Positions 32,079-44,537 of a DNA stretch of 64,000 nucleotides are shown one piece after another. Numbering within the stretch: the first letter of the stretch is position 1; the number at the start of each line of letters is the position of its first letter. The translations under genes were made by a program, and so were the position numbers. The stretch spans positions 72,890 through 136,889 of the forward strand of contig NW_019775824.1 in NCBI RefSeq assembly GCF_001039355.2. Direction: 5' to 3'. Source of the DNA: Lingula anatina (Eukaryota; Brachiopoda; Lingulata; Lingulida; Lingulidae). The notes beneath the pieces were generated by a model. That model had not been told where the DNA came from, ran no database searches, and was given only the letters and a program-made list of their open reading frames with translations.

Positions 32079-35000
32079 ATGTCGGCATCAGCTAGCGCGT
32101 CATTTCCAGTTGAACATCCAGAGTAAGTACTCAAATGAAGAAGAACACGCAAAGATACATTAATACTTAGAGCGTTCTTAGTTAAGAATATAGTTTACCT
32201 GTCGTACTGTATTTGTTTGCTCGTTTGCAATGCTTTGGTATCAATATGTAATCAACGTGTCTTGATGCAGGGGGGCGTGTGCTGGATAGTTCATTTTCAC
32301 ATAAGGTCCTTGCGATTGGTGTAAGGAGCACCAACTAACCCGCAGAAAGAACCCGGGTGTCTAGAAATCACACGCAACATCATGGGAAGTTGGAATTTCA
32401 AGCTGTATTTCATAACACAGCCAACAGCGACTCATTAGCTTGTAAACCATGGAGAGGACCCTATTAATGCACATACAGTACCCTAACATATATGTTAAAT
32501 TAAGATTTCCATGAAATATAAAGTGATGAATTTGCACAATTAAAAAACAGCAGTGTTTCTCTGCACTTTTCAGTGCTGTTAGAAATTTTTGAAAATAAAA
32601 AGAGAATAAATAAAATGATGTCATCGCCCGGTTGGTCAATGGTAGAGAGAAGAAAGTCTGCAAATGTCAATGAATGGCAGGCAGAATTAGGGGGGACCCT
32701 GTTTACATAGATATTGTAGTATGACTCAGAGTTGCGTCAGAATCTTAGGGATTTGCGTGAAAACATAATTTTGAAAGAGGGATTTTTATTTTAAAATGGA
32801 AGAGTAAGAGGGTACACTGTATTTGGATCAAAGCAACAGCGACACTGTAAGAATGCTGTCAAGCAGGTCCATAAATCATCGATTTAATATCCTTAATATT
32901 CCAACAATTTGCCAATCGCGGGCATTTCTACTAGGCCCGGAACATGTTTTGTATTTCAAGCGACGCTGTCCCTCCTACAGAACCGCTGAAGACTAGTTAC
33001 ATCCATGCCACCAGTAGGCTCCCGTTATTGGCTACCACCATCGGGTCTCTGTTGACGGAGGCCGCCGCAGCTGACCCAGACCATGTACCACTTATTTACC
33101 CAGAATACAACCAGCACCTGTCATACAGGGAATGGCTGCAACAGGTGAGGAGAGAGAAAGAAGCGAGATTTGTGGATAGGTAAAAAGATGTAAAGCTAGT
33201 AAGGCACCAGATGTATGGTTACACAAATCATGGATCCTTGACACGGTCCATGCACGGATATCGTTGACTAAAGGTGATTTTTTCCAAAATTTTTCTTAAA
33301 TAGGGACACAATGAAATTTGCCTGTGGTGATGATTTGATAGCTTGAACTGTTTTCCCAACCCCTTAATTAACAGGCAATTTTTCCAGTTTTATCTTCGAT
33401 TTCAAATGCAGTGTTTATTCTAGAGCGATCGGCTGGCTAAGGGTTTCCTAGCTTTGGGCTGTGCTAAGGGAGACAGGGTTACCATAGTGGCGTTTCCGGA
33501 CAAGACATTTCCAATTGCAGTGTTTGCAGCGACCTCTATAGGAATGATTTGTCACGCGGTAATTCATCGTCTGCGTTCCCATAACCCAATCGTACTACCA
33601 GGATCGATCTTTCTCAGCGGGATTCTCCCTAAGCCACAGACAATGTTATCAACTTGTCTGTGGCACGCTTACCTCGCAAAGCATTATGAACAACATCGTG
33701 GACCACAAAGATTTCCCGACTTTATCCAAGTACTTAAGTTACGAGGGGGCGTGCCAGACATTAAAGCCACTTAAACTGAATACAATTTAGAGAGAATCCC
33801 CGAGGAGTTGGAGCGATCCAGCTAGTACAATAGGGTTATGGGAATGGTTCCTTTGATTCTTTTTTTCTTCACTATTGCCTATCGTTTCGTCATATATCAT
33901 ATGACAAATGTGACTTCAATTTTCTGTTGTGTTCGTCTTCAATTTTACTTTTAAATAAGAGGTTGAAATGTTAGTTAAAGCATGTGTAGTCTTCTTTAAT
34001 ATCACGATGCACTTATAATTAAACGTCAAATGAAAGTCCTTATTTTGATAGCAAATTGTGTATATTTTCATTTGTTGTCAATATTTATTTTATTTACTTC
34101 GACTTGCAGCAAGCCTATTTGTTTGAACCGAGATCAAAACATCTTGAAATGCTCGTTAACAAGGTATGCTACATTAGTTATATTGATAGACAAAATATTT
34201 GCGAATATTAAAACTTTATGAAATTATATCAAAACAAACATGGAATTAACTCAAGCATTAAATTAAATATAATATGAAATATTACCTAGAAATAAGTAAC
34301 TATATATTTTACAAACAAAAGCTAAACCTATTCTGTTTGCATCAACCCCTCAGTTAGGGACCATTCCCACAGATTTTTGGATCGATCTATCTCCCTGGGG
34401 AGTCTCACTAAATTACTGTCAACTTGACCGGCTTAAATGTCTGTCACGTCTAGTAAAGTTGTTAGGGGGTATTATCTTTACCCTCTAGCTGATTCGGTAG
34501 GCGTGACAACTCTTAAGCCGGTTAGTTGACAGCAATCTATTGAGACTCAACAGGGAGCAAGATCGATCCAGATGGATCGATCTAGGCATGGGAACCCAGT
34601 CTTAGTGTTTTCATTTTCAAATCTCCATACGTGCACTTTTAACGGGTCCTTACCTTGTTTCCTGCGCCAATTACAATATACCATCTAATCATCCAACTGT
34701 TGTGCCTTACAAACAGGGCACGTAACGTAGTATTTGACCTGTACAACTGGGTCCAATTTTGGGTAATATCACATCATAACATTTAATATTCACGCTCGTG
34801 TTGCAAACAATGACCGAAGATCATGGCATTCCGAGGAATTTGTACATGTATTACTTGTGTTCAAAGGTTTCTACCATCCATCGTGTCCGGTACTAAGTTT
34901 AGGAAATTAACTAATATAATTAATTTTTCTTGTAACCCCCATATTGATTATAATAGAGAGATATATCTTGAGTCAAATGATAGCCAAACATGATCAACAC

Positions 35001-38000
35001 ACATGTGAGAATTTGAAAATGAAGAAGTTAGCCCTCATCGGGACTGATTCTCAAATTTTTTTTCGCCTTCTAGGCCAAAATCAATGTCATGTTGTTATTC
35101 CCTGGGATAAACGATGTTAATGTAAAAGCTTTGAAAGAAATCCTTCCTGACTTGGACAAGTGTGAGGGGCGGAATATCACATCTGAAAGGTATCTTAACG
35201 ATATTAAAATGGTACATGTAGGCAATTAGCATTTGATTCTTATATACCATTTACTTCTGAAAATGGTCAAAGTCATATTTCCATGTCTAAATACCCTACA
35301 AAGATACTCATTTGTCCTTATTCAGACCTTAAAGTCGATAAAATCCCACGAGTAAAAGTATCTGATGACGATATTTCCTTCTAATACTTCAGCAAGATCA
35401 TGGCGGTCTGAATGAGTCGTTATTCTTCTAGGACTTAGATTCAATTGAATTTCTCTAAAACATTGAATTGCAGCTCAGCGATGATTTGGGAGTAGGAGCA
35501 ATATTTTTTTCGAGTAAAATTAGAGCAAAAATCCCGTTTGGGTAACCTTAAAAATAAGAAAGTGGCAAATGTAAAATAACTCAATCACAATGTTGAAATA
35601 AGCCAATTGTATCTACAGTATCTGAATTTTCTTTCACTTATCAAAAGAATCCATTCCTTGCTGTTATGAACACAAAATGCACACTATCAGTACTATATTA
35701 TATGTGACCCGAAAATGAATAAAAAATACAAGTGACACAACCCAACGGTTGTCCTGAAATAAAATGATTGTAATAGGGACGTTAACAATATAGAGTCTTG
35801 TCTTGAACAATTTATAATAAAAAAAGTTCGTTTTGTTTTTCAGTTTACCAACCTTACACCACGTGGTCATAGGTGATGGAAGAGTGACCGGGTAAGTTTT
35901 GGTGGAAACTAACTCGAATATTTAACAGAAAATATGTAGTTTTGAGTCAATTAACAAACGCATCGTGAGTGTTGTATAATGTTACCTACAATGTTCAGCT
36001 TTGTGTCAAAGATTCCAATATATACTGTAGGTGCATGTTGACAGAAGGCACAAAACGCCCTTTTATAAGGTCAGTCATATATACCGTAACAGATACATGC
36101 TTGTTTATAGTTAAACATCTCAGTTATTTACCCGTATGTATATTCATTTAGTCTCCAGAGCCCTAGAACTATCCTCTAACCCTTTTTTCTAATTTCAAGG
36201 CATTGATATTGGCTGTTAAAGGCCTACAATATATGTAAGCAGGTTATGTGTACCGCTTGTGACACTTAAAATGCTGACTGTAGAAAAAGCAAGAGACTGG
36301 TAATAGGCTGCAAGAAAGGGAAAGGCTAAGCCCCCCCCTCTAAAAAAACAAAACAAAAAAACAATGTTTCCAAAATTTCTGGTGGGTCGGGGTTGGCAAT
36401 TACAGCCTACAACCTACAGCCTCGTACTTAGAATGTACCGGTAAGGTGTGTATATTGTAGGTTGACTATTGAGAGTCTGTGTACCCTGGGGGAGAGTATC
36501 AGCGACCAGACGCTGAGAGAAGCCAAGGATAAAGTTACCATGGACGACATCAGCTATGCATTCTGCACTACGGTATGTAACCGCGTTCATTTACAGTCTA
36601 TGACAGGGTTCCCATAAACCTATCGTACTAGCAGGAGCGATCTAACTCCCAGGGGATTCTAGCTTAATTGCATGCAGTTGAAGCTGCTTAAATGTCTGTC
36701 ACGCCCACTGAAGCTGCTAGGGGGATAATTAACTTTCCTGAAAGTGTACACAATTCAGTGAGAATCCCCTCCGGGATAGATCGACCCTGCTAGTACGATA
36801 GGATTATAAGAATGGTCCCTATATAGGCCAATATGTATGTGTGTCAGTGGATGCATTTCTTTTTGCAAGCGGAGTGCAGTTATTACAGAGATAAGATATT
36901 GTTTTTATTACTTAGGTAAATTTGTTGTAAAGGGCTTTGATAACCTACACGGGGTAAAAACAAGTTTAGGATTACAACAATCTGTATCTGCCTGGCCTAA
37001 AAAGCTGTTCTACCAAGCAGGCGATTCCACCATAATTAGTCTACCATGAATCAACCGAGAAGATTGAACTTTTGGCCTTTATTGAGCAAAACAAGCTGCA
37101 CTGTGTTTATATTCTAGGGCAGCACGGGATCTCCGAAGACAGGCCTTATTACCCACCACAGCACCGTAAATTCGATGAAATATACATATATGAGAAATGG
37201 AATCGGAGCTCAGGTGAGGCACGAAGTAAAATGGAACAGAGAGGTGAAGATAATACATCCCCCCCCCCCCCCCCCGACCCCGCCAAAAATTTAAAACTTT
37301 CCTATAGTGTTCCTGTTGCTTCAGATATGAAAAGTGCGCAATAGAGGTAATATTTCCAACTCTGTGCTACAGTAATAAGCCCCCCTCTTCATTTCAACCT
37401 TTTTTCCGCCGGTAATTTGACTTTTGTAACTGAAATAAATTTAATCAAAGCCTAACACAAGTATTATTAATATTTGATAAAATAGCTCTAAAATTTTACA
37501 AAAGCGCGAAGTGTAATTACTTTTATAAAGACAGTGTCCAGATACGTGCTTTGTTATGCTCACATTATAATTTATATGGATGGCATGGCTTCAAGTCAGA
37601 CGCAACCGATCTCTTAACCCCCCTTTGCACTGGACGGCGTCCTTTCTGTAGTACATGTACGACCCGGTGTAAGAATAAAAAATAGTTTACCGGTATGTGC
37701 CCACAACTGGTCGATTATTAACCATTCATTCTGCAACCAAACCAATGCCGGTGCCTCCTTTCTACGACCACAGCAATGGCAGATTCATGGACGCACATGG
37801 ACGCAGAAAGGATCGCCGTCCAGTATAAAGGGGATTTTAGACAGTACTTGTGAATGAGGAAGCTACAAAATTGCATGTTCCGTATGCCTTTCACAGCACG
37901 CAGTTGTAGGGCTCATGAGCAGCGCAGTAGACGACATCCAGATTGACTGCGTCGTGTGGGCGGTGAGGGATTATAAGATACGCCCCAAAGCAGTAGTGTT

Positions 38001-40141
38001 TCCGTCCACGCTTTGGAACGCTTACTACGACCAACTTGGGCTCACGGAGGAGGAGGGGTGGGGAGTAGACGATCTACTCAGGACGATACAAGATTACAAG
38101 TAAGTAGGTCTGGGTTACTGATATTATGCTCTCTTGAACAGTCATACCATCCAACCATCTCATCTTTTTTCTAATCTAGTTTTATCCTTTTCACTAATTC
38201 ACGTATTGTAATTTGTTTTAACTGATAACATTTTTTTCTTCTCCTTTATAGCTTCATCTGCTGATGTTTCTTTTAAGTAGCAGATGGGGCTTACAAAGGA
38301 ACCGAGCTCTAAATATTGTCGATACTTTTTACATGGTCCTTATGGTCATGTTGCTTATCTTAAACTTTATTTGAAAAATGCCGATGGATGTATGATTGAA
38401 ATTCTGTTTATTATTTTCTTATTTCTGTTGTGTTGTGTATATTAATCAACAATATTAGAGTTCACTTTCTTTTTGGTTTACGTTTTAAGAATTACGCATG
38501 CCGATGTTTACCCGCAGTTTTGGGCAAAAATTTTGGAACGCCCTGAATTATTGAAGAAGTATGATATATCGTCGCTAAAACGAGGTACTTATCTAACTCT
38601 CTGTGTCGTAAGAAACAAGTTAGTGTGAAAAAATTATTTTTATATGCATTTAATTTTTTAAGTAACAATATAGATGTGCTACCTTGGGAATGTGCATTCT
38701 CAAAAGTCGTGAATTTATTAAAAAAGACGAGTCCCGTACTTGCACGTGCACATTAAGCAGATACATTCGGGCACGGGCGTTGATTTTAACCCATCAAAGC
38801 GAATTTTTTCTCCCAATCGCCGTCCTTCTGTGCCCCCAATAGCCCAATCCCTCCCCCACACGCACACACAAAGAAAGAAAAAACTAAAATGTAAAAAAAA
38901 ATTACAATGCCTTGACACAACAATGCAATGATAGTCAGAATAAAGCGTAAATTTGTTTTTATATGCACTGGTAGATTTTTTGTATACACTGCTAGATGTG
39001 GTGATTATCTTCATTCACATTTGAAAGGTAACACTTCTTAGTAATATAACCTCAAATGTTTTTTCTGTTAATATAGGCACCTGGACTGGCACGTACTTGA
39101 GCGAGAATTTACAGAAACAAATGTCACAGTTAATCCCAGAATTTACGGTACATGCATGTTGTAAAACTTTTATTTATTTTCGAATTGTCCATTTTCTTTA
39201 TAATTTGACCAATACAGGCCACAGAAATGATAATTACTCCATGTAATCGCAGTTTTAGTTGTTAATTTGCAATCACAAACCCGCGGCTCAAACTCACAAA
39301 AGGCAATTTCGTCTATAAAAACGACGGCTAAGTGCGGATCCAGATATATTTTCTGACAGTCTTCCACATTATCTTTGTTGATCCATCCTCCATTTTTCGA
39401 CCGTCTTCCGACAGAAAAATTTAGATACCCATGAATGTAAACTGACCTTCTTCCTGAAGACCCAGAAGACGGCCTCAATCCGCCCCTGGCGATGGTCAAG
39501 CAAAGTATAGATAAGTAGACTGTTTTCTTTTAAGACAACTGGAACCAGTGTATGTACATATGCTGTGTATATATGCTAATCTTATTTTTCTGTTAATTTT
39601 AGTTAACTGTATTTCTTGTTACGTTCCAGAATGGTTTGGGCCTGTCAGAAGTGTATTACGTTTCAATGACTTACCCTCGTGACTCTAACCCCAGCCATAG
39701 ATTTGGATCCATGGGATTTCCCATTGGCCATACGGAGGTAGATCTTGTTATATGTAACCTTTTATATTACACAGGTGTCAATGATTGTGTGATTTTCCAA
39801 TACAAAACTCCCTTAATTGCATTTTGTTTACAGTTCGTGTCATCTAAACAAATGAAAATGTACTTGTACTGGGGGTAAGTTATTTACTTCGAACCTTAAA
39901 ATATGAAATGCAAACAGGATAAAAAAAAAAACATGTTGCTGTGTCATGCTCGTAATATCACCATATCAGTATTTATTGGACTTTTTTCAAGAGGAATTAA
40001 CATAACTATCCAAACTGTTCATGAGATCACAGATGTCAATACTGTTCACATCTATTGGTGGTGCCAAATTCCATACCTGATACACCGTTAGCAATTATCT
40101 TCTACATTAAAAAAAACTCTTTATTTATGGTATGTTTTAGT

Positions 40142-40182
<41 letters not shown>

Positions 40183-40555
40183 GATATATATATCAGGATA
40201 TATTTTCTTATTATAGTTTTAAGTTAAATCTTTTGATTTTACATGTGATAATGTTTGTAAACAATGCTGAGGCGTATGTGTAGCGCGGATTTAAAACTCG
40301 TAATAGTTTTATTATTATTTTTTATATATAGGTGAAAATAGTGGATGAAACCAATGAGAATATTGTTCCAATTGGGACAGTTGGTGAAATTTACGTCCGT
40401 AGCTTTGCCGTGCTGCTTCGATATGACGATGAAGAGCAGACAAAAAAGGCAAAAACACCAAGTGGCTGGTATAAGACAGGGTGAGTGGGTTTGTTCAGGT
40501 ACACGAGTGCAGTTTGAACTGATATGAATCGCTTCCTTGCCCCTCTAACTCAATA

Positions 40556-40618
<63 letters not shown>

Positions 40619-43009
40619 CTTCTTCTGAGTGCACTCATTCACGACAGCGGACTAACTAGTCCCCGGACCAAATATGGCCGACCCACTTAAATACTTCTTG
40701 AGTAATACCCGCGGAGAATCTGTTCAGTATGTATTAGGGGTTGGATGGCAAACCTTTAAGTGGGTCGCCATATATAATCTGCGGACTAGTTACTAGCATT
40801 CACAACAGATTATCCGCGGGCTAGCCGATCCGCGGACTAAATATTAAAAGCAAATCGCCTTATTCCCTGAAGCCCCCCGGCTCCACACGTGCCTCCCCTG
40901 TAGGGGCCTAGCAATTAAACCTCGAAGCCGCAATTTAATCCGTTTGGAGGCGGGGCGACCATTAAAGGGTTAGGCGGCGTTACTTTTAAGTGGGGTCGGC
41001 CATATTTAGTCCGCAGATTAATAAGTTGGCGGACCATCTGGTCTGAATGCAGCCGAATAAACCGTAGATCGACAATCTTAGACACACACATGTATACAGG
41101 TAAATATGAATTTATACACGTATTATTGTACTAGTACGTAGTACATGTGTACATGTAAAATATTCCTGTCCAAACATTCTATTATCTTTATCTCCCGCCG
41201 GCTTTACATCTAAAATAGCGAAAAGACTGCATATATAAATTAAGAAGTCAATGTTTAATTTAGTGACATGGGCAAAATGGACGAGCAGGGGTTCATATAC
41301 TTTATGGGGCGCAAATCTCAAACCATGATGTACAACCACTATTCCGACAAAGTGTATCCTCAGCCCATTGAGGAAACCGCCATGAAACACCCTAAAGTCA
41401 AAGAGGCCGCGGTAAGTTTTTTCCTCTTTTGGAGATATTAATTATTTTTTACTCACCAAGCAATTCTCCAACTTTACATAATCTGACAGATCAAATAAAA
41501 TTCGATTTTGTTTTATGTTTTTCATATCATTACATTTCTTATTTATATATTTATTTTGTAGAATATGTACATGGATATTGTGCATGTACAGATTACATAC
41601 ATTTAACTATTCTCTATGCGGCTTTATATAAAAAATCGGTATCGAAAAGAAATATCACTTTACATGTAGTTCAGTTCAGTATGAGTCCAGTATTGTTTTT
41701 TGCAGGTTGTCGGACTCCCAAATGGTGCATTTGGTGACACCATCATTCTTTGTGTGATGTAAGTCAATCTCATTACATTTCAGTTATGATACATCTTAAA
41801 GTGTCTTTGGTGTATGTAACATTGTTGCCTGTATGTCTCTTCTATTTTGACTTGTTATAATTCAGGGCTGCCCAACTACCAGACTCGGCACCGAATGATC
41901 CCAAATTTACAGGCAGATCTGACCACACTACCAGTTTTCAAGGTGTGTGTGTCACTACACATTGCACAGTATCATACCCCGGAACAAATTTTGAGATAAG
42001 ATGCACTACTTTCCAACTCCGCTGAGAATCATCACTATAACATCGCGTACTAGACAAGAGCTGTGTCGCGTCTGATACCTCCAAGTGCGTACTGACACAC
42101 ACCTTGAAAACGGGCAGTGTGGTCCGATCTACCGGTGAATTCAGGATCATTCGGTGCCGAGTCTGGTAGTTGGGTAGGCCTGTAATTGCTCTAGTTACAT
42201 TGAAAATATATTTAGGAACTGTCTGAGAATGGAATAAAAACAGTGACACGGTGACACTTAAATATGATTTAAAGTTCACGGGAACACCACCTTTAAATGA
42301 TCTCACACTGGAACATTTCCAATTGGAGCATTGAAATTGATATACCACGTGATGTGGCTGCTGTAACAGTTGTATGTCGCTGATGTAATTCCCTAAATAT
42401 TAATTCAGTTTAAGGCCTTGCATGATCATTTTTTTGTTTGTTTTAGCTTGGAACCGGGGACAACTTTGACAACTGACGAACTTTACGACTACTGTAAAAA
42501 GGAAGTAAGTTTTGCATTAACTTTACGAATTATTATCTCAATTTGTTCAGGCTTTGGTACAATTTAAGATCATTGTGCAAATTTTATATGGAAAGTGAAC
42601 ATATAAATGCTGACCACAGACGAAATTGTTACATACACGACCTCAAATATATGGATAATTATCAACAAACTTCACTCTCACGTAAATGAATTTTAGCTAT
42701 AATTGGTCAATTTTAATTAGTTCCCCGAGACATATAATGTGTGAGAACTTTTTTCTTTGTTTGTTTCAGCTTCTAGAATATTATGTACCGGATGAGTTTT
42801 ATATCTTTGACAAATTCATAAAAATTGGCCCAAGGCACAAGGTAAGTAGCCCAGGGTCCTGTTTCACAAAAAAAATTAAGTCAGCTTCCCTGATTAAGAA
42901 TTTGGTTACCAACGTTACACGGTGCCGTGCACACACCTTATCCTATTAAGAAACAGTATTACAGCACTCTTATGGAAATCCTAGTCAACTAAGTCAGGAA
43001 ACTGATTTA

Positions 43010-43081
<72 letters not shown>

Positions 43082-43949
43082 TAAAACCAGGGCCAGGTTT
43101 CAGATCGAACGCTGGCTAGATGCGAAGTTTATGAATATCCATTCATACTCGCTTCCGGCAAAATTGAAATTCAGTGTTACATGTATCTGATTGAAGCTGA
43201 CTTCACCAGCCACATTTGTTTCTCGTGTCTACTACTGGCTCGATGTGATCACTGTTTAACCGATAAACCGAATTTTCCGCACCTGATCATGACCTTGAAG
43301 GTCATGTCGAAGAAATGACACGGCATGTAGGCCTTTTATAAACATACTCGTAGCCTGTAGCCTCTTACGATGTGAAAAAAAAAACGTATGGAAAATCCTT
43401 TACAATTTCATCGTACGGTGCCCGTGGCAAATGTAATCTAGGCTTATCTACGTCACATACCTTGCCAAGGAATCCGGATAACCGGATGACCATCTGTGCC
43501 TGGTGCATCATATTCTTATAAATAATCTTCAAATATGATAAACATGCCCACATGAGGGTTTGAAAATTAAGAAGCTGGCTCCCATAGACTCTGTAGCTTA
43601 GAGACAAGCAGTATTTTTAAACAACCACTGTTCCTAACCATGGACGAATGTATATTTCGTCCATAAGCTAACGCAGTTTCACCTCTCATCGGGGACTCTT
43701 GCTGAATGCAAACAGATTAACAGTATGGAACGCCTCCTTGTGCAGTTAGTGGGTGATTAAATTTCGCGTGCTGCTCGAAGAGGATTCACTCATTCTTGCA
43801 TTCTTTCTTGCATTCAGCGAGAGTTCCGGGGGAGTTGGAACAATCTTTCAACTTAAAAAATGTTTGTTTTTTTTTTGTTTTAGGTAGATAAAAAGCAGCT
43901 TCTTGAGGACGTGAAGCAGATGAAAGCTAAAACATCCGAGGCAGCATGA
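32079..43949 (+). CDS. ACSF2: ACSF2-like medium-chain acyl-CoA synthetase (AMP-binding enzyme)
   Basis: Nineteen exons in consistent phases give about 616 residues, close to human ACSF2 (615): 32079-32122, 32961-33144, 33424-33558, 34110-34163, 35074-35189, 35844-35891, 36461-36572, 37118-37213, 37308-37346 (predicted), 37897-38099, 38490-38584, 39077-39147, 39630-39737, 40332-40480, 41264-41411, 41706-41758, 42447-42504, 42770-42841, 43884-43949. These enzymes make acyl-AMP then acyl-CoA from a fatty acid. The N-terminus TSYIHATSRLPLLATTIG matches the ACSF2 signature. The AMP-binding P-loop is TTGSTGSPKTG across exons 7/8 (about residue 231), the adenylate motif region is GLGLSEVYY, the hinge motif is GWYKTGD (about 485), then DEQGFIYFMGRKSQ and a C-terminal Lys in GPRHKVDKK. 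Oddities: GRKSQTMM and PRHK depart from the usual GR(S/T)KDxI and PxGK. An N-terminal mitochondrial signal is not obvious. Confidence 0.85.
33574..33850. mobile_element. Fold-back MITE-like element in an ACSF2-like intron
   Basis: The ends are inverted repeats of about 55 bp: gttcccataacccaatcgtactacc on the left and the reverse of gctagtacaatagggttatggg on the right, each followed inward by gatcg and a gggattct core. No coding potential. Confidence 0.75.
34352..34608. mobile_element. Fold-back MITE-like element in an ACSF2-like intron
   Basis: Left end ccattcccacag..ggatcgatct, then ggggagtctcactaaattac and ttgaccggcttaa. The right half repeats these inversely (ttaagccggttagttgac, gagactcaac, gatcgatcc, gggaac). 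It is the same family as 33574 and 36606. Confidence 0.75.
36606..36826. mobile_element. Fold-back MITE-like element in an ACSF2-like intron
   Basis: The left end gttcccataaacctatcgta..gcgatct pairs with the right end ctagtacgataggattataag, with the gggattct core on both sides. Closest to the element at 33574. Confidence 0.75.
37308..37346 (+). CDS. ACSF2: Predicted 39-nt micro-exon of the ACSF2-like gene
   Basis: Direct joining of exon 37118-37213 to exon 37897-38099 keeps frame but leaves out about 13-14 residues relative to ACSF2, just before the conserved His (HAVVGL). Between them a 39-nt segment, phase 0 to 0, is flanked by cctatag and GAG|GTAATA and encodes CSCCFRYEKCAIE. Its length fits the gap exactly, but the residues are not a clear match. 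Confidence 0.4.
37617..37835. mobile_element. MITE-like element with CCCCTTT..ACTGGACGGCG inverted ends
   Basis: The left end is cccctttgcactggacggcg followed by tcctttctg. The right end is its inverse, cgccgtccagtataaagggg. A half copy with the same end lies at about 30650-30730 (ggacgccgtccagtgtaaat). No reading frame. Confidence 0.75.
39334..39488. mobile_element. Inverted copy of the CAGGGGC-ended repeat
   Basis: This matches 3729-3896 in reverse: it begins gcggatccagatatattttc and ends cgcccctg. It lies in the ACSF2-like intron after exon 39077-39147. Confidence 0.65.
40140..40198. repeat. (TA)n microsatellite
   Basis: About 18 TA units followed by two copies of caggatatata, in an ACSF2-like intron. 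Confidence 0.9.
40557..40616. repeat. Compound (CT)n(CA)n microsatellite
   Basis: About 13 CT units run directly into about 16 CA units. The same CT-to-CA transition occurs at 45256-45322 and 46167-46237. Confidence 0.95.
40627..41055. mobile_element. Two adjacent hairpin (MITE-like) elements
   Basis: A first hairpin (about 40640-40800) pairs ggactaactagtcc..aaatatggccgacccactta with taagtgggtcgccatatata..ggactagtta. A second (40795-41055) has ends gcattcacaacagattatcc and, inverted, ggaccatctggtctgaatgc, with ggactaaatat inside. The gcattca..ggactaaatatgg signature is shared with the hairpin at 30131-30422. Confidence 0.75.
41864..42184. repeat. Inverted repeat of about 85-bp arms in an ACSF2-like intron
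   Basis: The left arm ctgcccaactaccagactcggcac pairs with the right arm gtgccgagtctggtagttgg; the inner parts with accacacta and tagtttt-like segments also pair. It splits the intron between exons 41706-41758 and 42447-42504. Fold-back element of unknown family. Confidence 0.75.
43012..43080. repeat. (TA)n followed by a poly-T run
   Basis: About 16 TA units then about 36 T. It could be the tail of a retroposed element in reverse, but no body was recognised. Confidence 0.85.
43680..43852. mobile_element. Fold-back element (gctgaatgcaatcagattaa family)
   Basis: The left arm is ggggactcttgctgaatgca and the right arm is tgcattcagcgagagttccg in inverse. It sits in the last ACSF2-like intron. Confidence 0.65.
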
Positions 43950-44336
43950 GTTCCATGACAAATGAGGATAATTTTTAAATCAATGTGATAAAAAGATGTC
44001 TCAAACACTAGATTCTTTGGTCTGACATGTACTTTATTTTTTGCACCGTGTAAAAATACATGTACAATTTAATCTTTGTGTACATTCAAGGACACTAGAC
44101 CTGACCGAATGCATTTTTTACAATAATGCTTTTTATGTCACTTTTTAATAAGTTATTTTATTATACGATGAGTGACGCACCCTTCAGTGGAGCTAATTTT
44201 CACAGTAGGCAATTGTTGAATCACAAATTTTAACGAGGTTAAAGATTGGTTCTTATATCTTTAACTTAGTTGTCTTTAAATGACAATTTTAACTCAATTA
44301 AATTAAATTAAACTGAACTAATTTATTCAATTTTAA

Positions 44337-44342
44337 AATAAA
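44337..44342 (+). promoter_or_regulatory. Candidate poly(A) signal of the ACSF2-like gene
   Basis: This AATAAA lies about 390 bp after the TGA at 43947-43949. It is the first canonical hexamer I see downstream of the stop. Confidence 0.5.
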
Positions 44343-44360
44343 TAGGTATTCTTGATGTTT

Positions 44361-44537
44361 GACTGCGTAGTTTAAAATATCAGTCGTGTTAAACTGGGAG
44401 CATTGCAATGCTAGTACATTCTAAGTAAATAATCATAATAATAATAAGTTACATGAGGATGTTGGAGGGACGTGTCCCCCACCCCATATTGAAAAACAAA
44501 GTTTGATTCTAGCCCCCATACCTGACCAAAAGCTGGG
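44361..44537. repeat. Second copy of the dispersed repeat at 29485-29667
   Basis: Same orientation and nearly identical, from gactgcgtagtttaaaat to gaccaaaagctgggt. It lies about 20 bases after the candidate ACSF2 poly(A) signal. Confidence 0.85.

Noticed and set aside
41866-41941. Extra ACSF2-like exon between 41758 and 42447
   Set aside because: It ends in phase 1 while the next exon needs phase 2, the peptide (AAQLPDSAPND..) does not fit the family, and direct joining of 41758 to 42447 gives the expected CVILEPGTTLT.
41938-42348. 136-codon minus-strand open frame
   Set aside because: It runs through an inverted repeat inside an intron and shows no recognisable domain or splice context.
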